The notes below the pieces were generated by a model that was given only the letters and a program-made list of their open reading frames with translations, was not told where the DNA came from and searched no databases. A DNA stretch of 8,464 nt from Planctomycetota bacterium (GTDB lineage Bacteria; Planctomycetota; Planctomycetia; Isosphaerales; Isosphaeraceae). A program made the position numbers and the translations under genes. Positions 6,253 to 8,464 of this stretch are shown here, one piece after another (position 1 is the stretch's first letter; every line of letters begins with the position of its first letter). Where the stretch lies: positions 1 through 8,464 of the forward strand of contig JAJYDH010000278.1 in assembly GCA_021777685.1 (NCBI GenBank). The letters run 5' to 3'.

Positions 6253-6556
6253 CCTCGCCTCGCGGTTGCTTGATGAAGGGTGACGTCGCGGATCTCGTCC
6301 GTCGACGGCCCCGGAGCCTGAGATTCCGTTACTCGAATCGATCGGGCGGTCGATTCCTGGCACTCCACACAATCTGAGCAGGCAGGCAAAGTGGGGGAAT
6401 CGGGGTGTTTTAAGGGGCGGGGGAGTTATGCGGTAAAAATCGTTGGCTGGGGAAGACGGCCTGTGTCGGACCTCGAAAGACTGATCGGTCGACCGGCCTG
6501 GGGCCGATTGTGACTGGTGAGCGGAGGTCCAACCGGCCCTGGATTCGGAGGAGATG
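6253..6556. other. Divergent intergenic region with G-runs and an A+T-rich patch
   Basis: These 304 bases separate two divergent secreted-protein genes and should hold both promoters. I see no convincing -35/-10 pair on either strand. The most promoter-like part is an A+T-rich patch at about 6407-6440 (GTTTTAA, then TTATGCGGTAAAAAT). It lies beside four G-runs (6393-6397, 6402-6405, 6414-6417 and 6419-6423) that form a near-canonical quadruplex motif with one 8-base loop. A palindrome CGGTCGACCG sits at 6486-6495 in the likely leader of the plus-strand gene. Confidence 0.5.
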
Positions 6557-7003
6557 ATGTCCAAGACCTTCAGGCGGACAGTCGGGCTGGTGACTCTGGC
6601 CTCGGCACTGGCCCATCCTTCGGACGTCACGGCCCAGGTCGGGGGGACCCGCCCCACGTCGACGGGCGCGGGCATGCCGGCCTCGGCGATGATGGCCAAT
6701 CCGTATCTGAACCCCTACCTGAACCCCTACATGAACCAGGCGATGACGCAGCAGCCGATGAATTCCAACAATGCGCTGTTGTATCTGTACGCGTCGCAGG
6801 CGGCCAACGGCGGTATCGGGTCGGGGAGGATCAGCGGCTCCAGGGGGCAGGCCCCGAAGCCCGTCCCGGCGGTGACGGCCACGCCGGCTCGGACCCCTGG
6901 GGGTGGGGCTTCCCGGTATTTCAACCCGGGATCGGTCAACGCCAACGGCGCGGGCCGCTATTACAACCGTTCCGGTCGGTACTTCATGAATAATGGTCGC
7001 TGA
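6557..7003 (+). CDS. Small secreted protein with NPYx repeats and Arg-Tyr-rich tail
   Basis: A 148-residue exported protein of unknown function. Residues 1-26 look like a signal peptide (KTFRR, then hydrophobic 9-19, cleavage after VTA). Residues 48-60 are three tandem NPY units (NPYLNPYLNPYMN), with the matching 12-base DNA repeat at 6698-6736. A conserved-looking stretch follows at 70-95 (SNNALLYLYASQAANGGIGSG), then a Pro/Ala/Thr linker. The C-terminus has three Arg-Tyr units: SRYFN at 119-123, GRYYN at 133-137 and GRYFM at 140-144. Tyr, Asn and Gly content suggests a cell-surface or matrix-associated protein. Two ATG codons are adjacent; I prefer 6557 over 6554 because GGAGGAG (6547-6553) gives workable spacing only for the second. 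It diverges from the proline-rich secreted protein. I do not recognise a named family. Confidence 0.78.
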   Translation: MSKTFRRTVGLVTLASALAHPSDVTAQVGGTRPTSTGAGMPASAMMANPYLNPYLNPYMNQAMTQQPMNSNNALLYLYASQAANGGIGSGRISGSRGQAPKPVPAVTATPARTPGGGASRYFNPGSVNANGAGRYYNRSGRYFMNNGR

Positions 7004-7209
7004 TCGCGCGATCGGCCGCGATTCCCTAGAGAACCGGCCCGATCTTGCCGATGTTGTCAATGTCGAATTTGACCGACCTACCCGGTCGGCATTCATCAAG
7101 CGGTCGCGGGCGCGTCGCCCTGATCCGCGAAGATCACCGAGTCCGCGGATCGGGGCCGGGTTTCCTCCGGCCGTCGTGCCGGCAAGGGCTTGCCGGGCAG
7201 GAGTGTGGC
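7004..7209 (+). promoter_or_regulatory. Leader region of the polysaccharide-export gene with two inverted repeats
   Basis: This 206-base gap holds a GATCGCGCGATC palindrome right after the previous stop (7002-7013), a weak 6-bp hairpin at 7073-7089, an inverted repeat GATCCGCG/CGCGGATC (7122-7129 with 7144-7151), and a hairpin CCGGCAAG/CTTGCCGG (7179-7186 with 7189-7196) ending two bases before the ribosome-binding site AGGAG (7199-7203). A TTGTCA at about 7055 could be a -35, but no good -10 follows. Some of these could terminate the upstream gene; the last is placed to affect ribosome access. Confidence 0.4.
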
Positions 7210-8160
7210 ATGGATCGCTCAAGGGACATCCGCCGCAAGTTCGGCGCGCTTCTTTCGATGGCCGCCCTCTTCGCGTGCGGCTGCCAGACGGTGAAGACGC
7301 CCGAGGAAGAGATCGCCAAGAAGTTCATCCCCAGGGAGTTGAGCAAGGTCTCGATGCCCGACTACGTCGTCGAGCCGCCCGACATCATCGTCGTGGAGGT
7401 GCTCGAGGCGCTGCCCGGTCGCCCGATCACCGGCGAGCGGCTGGTCCGGCCCGACGGCAAGATCTCGCTCGGCTTCTACGGCGACGTCTACGTGGCGGGG
7501 CTGACCACCGACGAGATCAAGGAGAAGATCGTCCTCCACCTCCGCAAGTACATCACCGACGAGGCCCTGGGGCTGGCGATCCCCGACCGGGACAAGCCTG
7601 GTGAGATGAAACGGGCCGAGGGTGAGATCCGAGACCTCAACCGGGTCTTCGTCGACGTGGCTTCCTATAACAGCAAGGTCTACTACGTCCAGGGCGACGT
7701 AGGCGTGCCGGGCCGGCTGCCGATCACCGGCAACGAGACGGTCCTCGACGCGATCAACTACGCGGGCGGGCTGATCCCGACCGCCTCCACGGTGAACATC
7801 CGCCTGGTCCGGCCGGCTCCCCCGGGCGCCTGCTGCGAGCAGAAGCTGCCGGTCAACCTGCCGGCGATCATCAACGGCGGCGACACCACGACCAACTACC
7901 AGATGATGCCCGGCGATCGCGTGGTCGTCTATCGCGACCCGATCGTCCGGACTTCGATCTTCCTCGATCGCCTCGCCGCGCCATTCAACAGCGTCCTGAA
8001 CTCGATGCTCCAGTACTCCTTCACGGCAAGGTCGGTCCTCTCGATCAACGTCCCGATCAACGGCTTCCCCACCACCACCGGACCCACGACCGGGACCGGG
8101 GCGACCAACGGCGTCCTGACGCCGAGGACGACCAACAACCTGGGCAACGGGGCTCGCTGA
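7210..8160 (+). CDS. Wza-like polysaccharide export lipoprotein (Poly_export + SLBB)
   Basis: A 316-residue outer-membrane-type auxiliary protein of the Wza/polysaccharide export family, which forms periplasmic/outer-membrane channels for capsule or exopolysaccharide. The N-terminus (RRKFGALLSMAALFACGC) is a lipoprotein signal with lipidation probably at Cys23 (LFAC). The Poly_export domain covers about 51-152 (DYVVEPPDIIVVEVL, then RPDGKISLGFYGDVYVAGLTTDEI), interrupted by a charged insert at 119-143. An SLBB domain follows at about 156-205 (YVQGDVGVPGRLPITGNETVLDAI). Another strand-rich segment ends MMPGDRVVVYRD at 232-243. The last 70 residues contain a possible amphipathic helix (249-270) and a Thr/Gly/Asn-rich tail. 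The start at 7210 has AGGAG 6 bases upstream; the frame is open from 7045 but that part is not a signal sequence. No glycosyltransferase or Wzc-type kinase gene is in the window. Confidence 0.92.
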   Translation: MDRSRDIRRKFGALLSMAALFACGCQTVKTPEEEIAKKFIPRELSKVSMPDYVVEPPDIIVVEVLEALPGRPITGERLVRPDGKISLGFYGDVYVAGLTTDEIKEKIVLHLRKYITDEALGLAIPDRDKPGEMKRAEGEIRDLNRVFVDVASYNSKVYYVQGDVGVPGRLPITGNETVLDAINYAGGLIPTASTVNIRLVRPAPPGACCEQKLPVNLPAIINGGDTTTNYQMMPGDRVVVYRDPIVRTSIFLDRLAAPFNSVLNSMLQYSFTARSVLSINVPINGFPTTTGPTTGTGATNGVLTPRTTNNLGNGAR

Positions 8161-8186
8161 TCGAACTCCGCCTGACCGCCAATCCG

Positions 8187-8225
8187 AGGCCCGCGGCCTC
8201 CCCGATCCGGGGAGGCCGCGGGCCT
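8187..8225 (+). terminator. 17-bp perfect hairpin between convergent genes
   Basis: Arms 8187-8203 and 8209-8225 pair perfectly over 17 bp around a 5-base loop (GATCC). The hairpin begins 26 bases after the stop of the polysaccharide-export gene and lies 22 bases beyond the stop of the convergent CydB-like gene. It is therefore placed to end transcription from both directions. As with the hairpin at 5332-5373, no long T-run follows on either strand. Confidence 0.7.
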
Positions 8226-8247
8226 TCGGCGTTGCCGCCGGGGGATC

Positions 8248-8464
8248 TCAACGGCCGGGCGGGCTCCCCGGCCTTCTCGCCCGCGACTTGAAGATCCGGA
8301 ACAGCAGGAAGAGCGACGGCAGCAGGACGAACGAGCCGACCACCAGCGCCCCGAGCATCAGCTTGAGGGTGATGGCCGGGGCCGCCGATCCGGCGATCGT
8401 CCGTTCGGGCGGGACCAGGTATGGGGACATCGCCAGCGCGCAGCCGACCAGCACGAACACCACC
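8248..8464 (-). CDS. cydB: Cytochrome bd-type ubiquinol oxidase subunit II (CydB), C-terminal part only
   Basis: Only the last 71-72 residues are in the window; the gene continues past the right edge, so the apparent start near 8463 is not the true one. What is visible is a hydrophobic segment, then SPYLVPPERTIAGSAAP, then ITLKLMLGALVVGSFVLLPSLF leading into LFRIFKSR and a short basic tail. This order (PYLVPP, a polar loop, TLKxML, a final membrane helix, then a YRIFxG-like end) is the known C-terminal pattern of CydB, the heme-free membrane subunit of the bd quinol oxidase in the cytoplasmic membrane. The usual final RGKV is replaced by a Pro/Arg/Gly tail. CydA would normally lie upstream, outside the window. 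The assignment rests on a short stretch. Confidence 0.65.
   Translation of the reverse strand, partial: VVFVLVGCALAMSPYLVPPERTIAGSAAPAITLKLMLGALVVGSFVLLPSLFLLFRIFKSRARRPGSPPGR

Noticed and set aside
6358..6375. TGGCAC resembling a sigma54 -24 element
   Set aside because: The required TTGC/GC at -12 is absent at the correct spacing (ACAAT is there instead).
6253..6699. N-terminal extension of the proline-rich protein to 6699
   Set aside because: It would run antisense through the small secreted protein gene, buries the signal peptide, and has no coding-like character.
7045..7209. Earlier start for the polysaccharide-export gene
   Set aside because: The extra 55 residues are not a signal sequence, while 7210 has a well-spaced AGGAG and opens a lipoprotein signal.
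6410..7222. 270-codon minus-strand open frame covering the small secreted protein
   Set aside because: Arg-rich shadow; the plus-strand gene has a strong Shine-Dalgarno, signal peptide and internal repeats.

Overview
The window is very G+C-rich chromosomal DNA that looks planctomycetal, most likely from the Isosphaeraceae (Singulisphaera, Paludisphaera or Tautonia relatives). This rests on composition, on a secreted protein with the YYPTCW/GWDCP signature that I associate with planctomycete-restricted families, and on the mix of small secreted proteins and long G+C-rich hairpins at gene ends. The taxonomic call is inference from pattern memory, not a database match.

Layout, left to right. 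Positions 48-5069 hold three minus-strand genes read from right to left: a secreted alpha/beta hydrolase (5069 to 3768), a POT-family proton-coupled oligopeptide transporter (3660 to 2164), and a signal-peptide-bearing S9 prolyl-oligopeptidase-family peptidase (2129 to 48). The transporter and peptidase are only 34 bases apart and form a likely peptide-utilisation operon, in which exported peptidase cuts peptides and the transporter imports di- and tripeptides. The hydrolase carries an extra N-terminal module that looks like a secretin/TonB-type short N-domain. Between 5070 and 5397 lies a gene-free stretch with a highly symmetric array of four short palindromes (REP/BIME-like, 5161-5275) and an 18-bp hairpin (5332-5373) that probably terminates the next gene.

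Positions 5398-6252 (minus) encode a secreted proline-rich protein and 6557-7003 (plus) a small secreted protein with NPYx repeats. They diverge from a 304-base intergenic region with G-runs. Positions 7210-8160 (plus) encode a Wza-like polysaccharide-export lipoprotein, followed by a long hairpin at 8187-8225. The window ends inside a minus-strand gene whose C-terminus resembles cytochrome bd oxidase subunit II (CydB).

I found no RNA genes, CRISPR arrays, transposase genes, or defence or secondary-metabolite clusters. The window is mostly ordinary chromosome. The most interesting items are the hydrolase fusion, the symmetric palindrome array, the two lineage-specific secreted proteins and the G-run tracts in two upstream regions.
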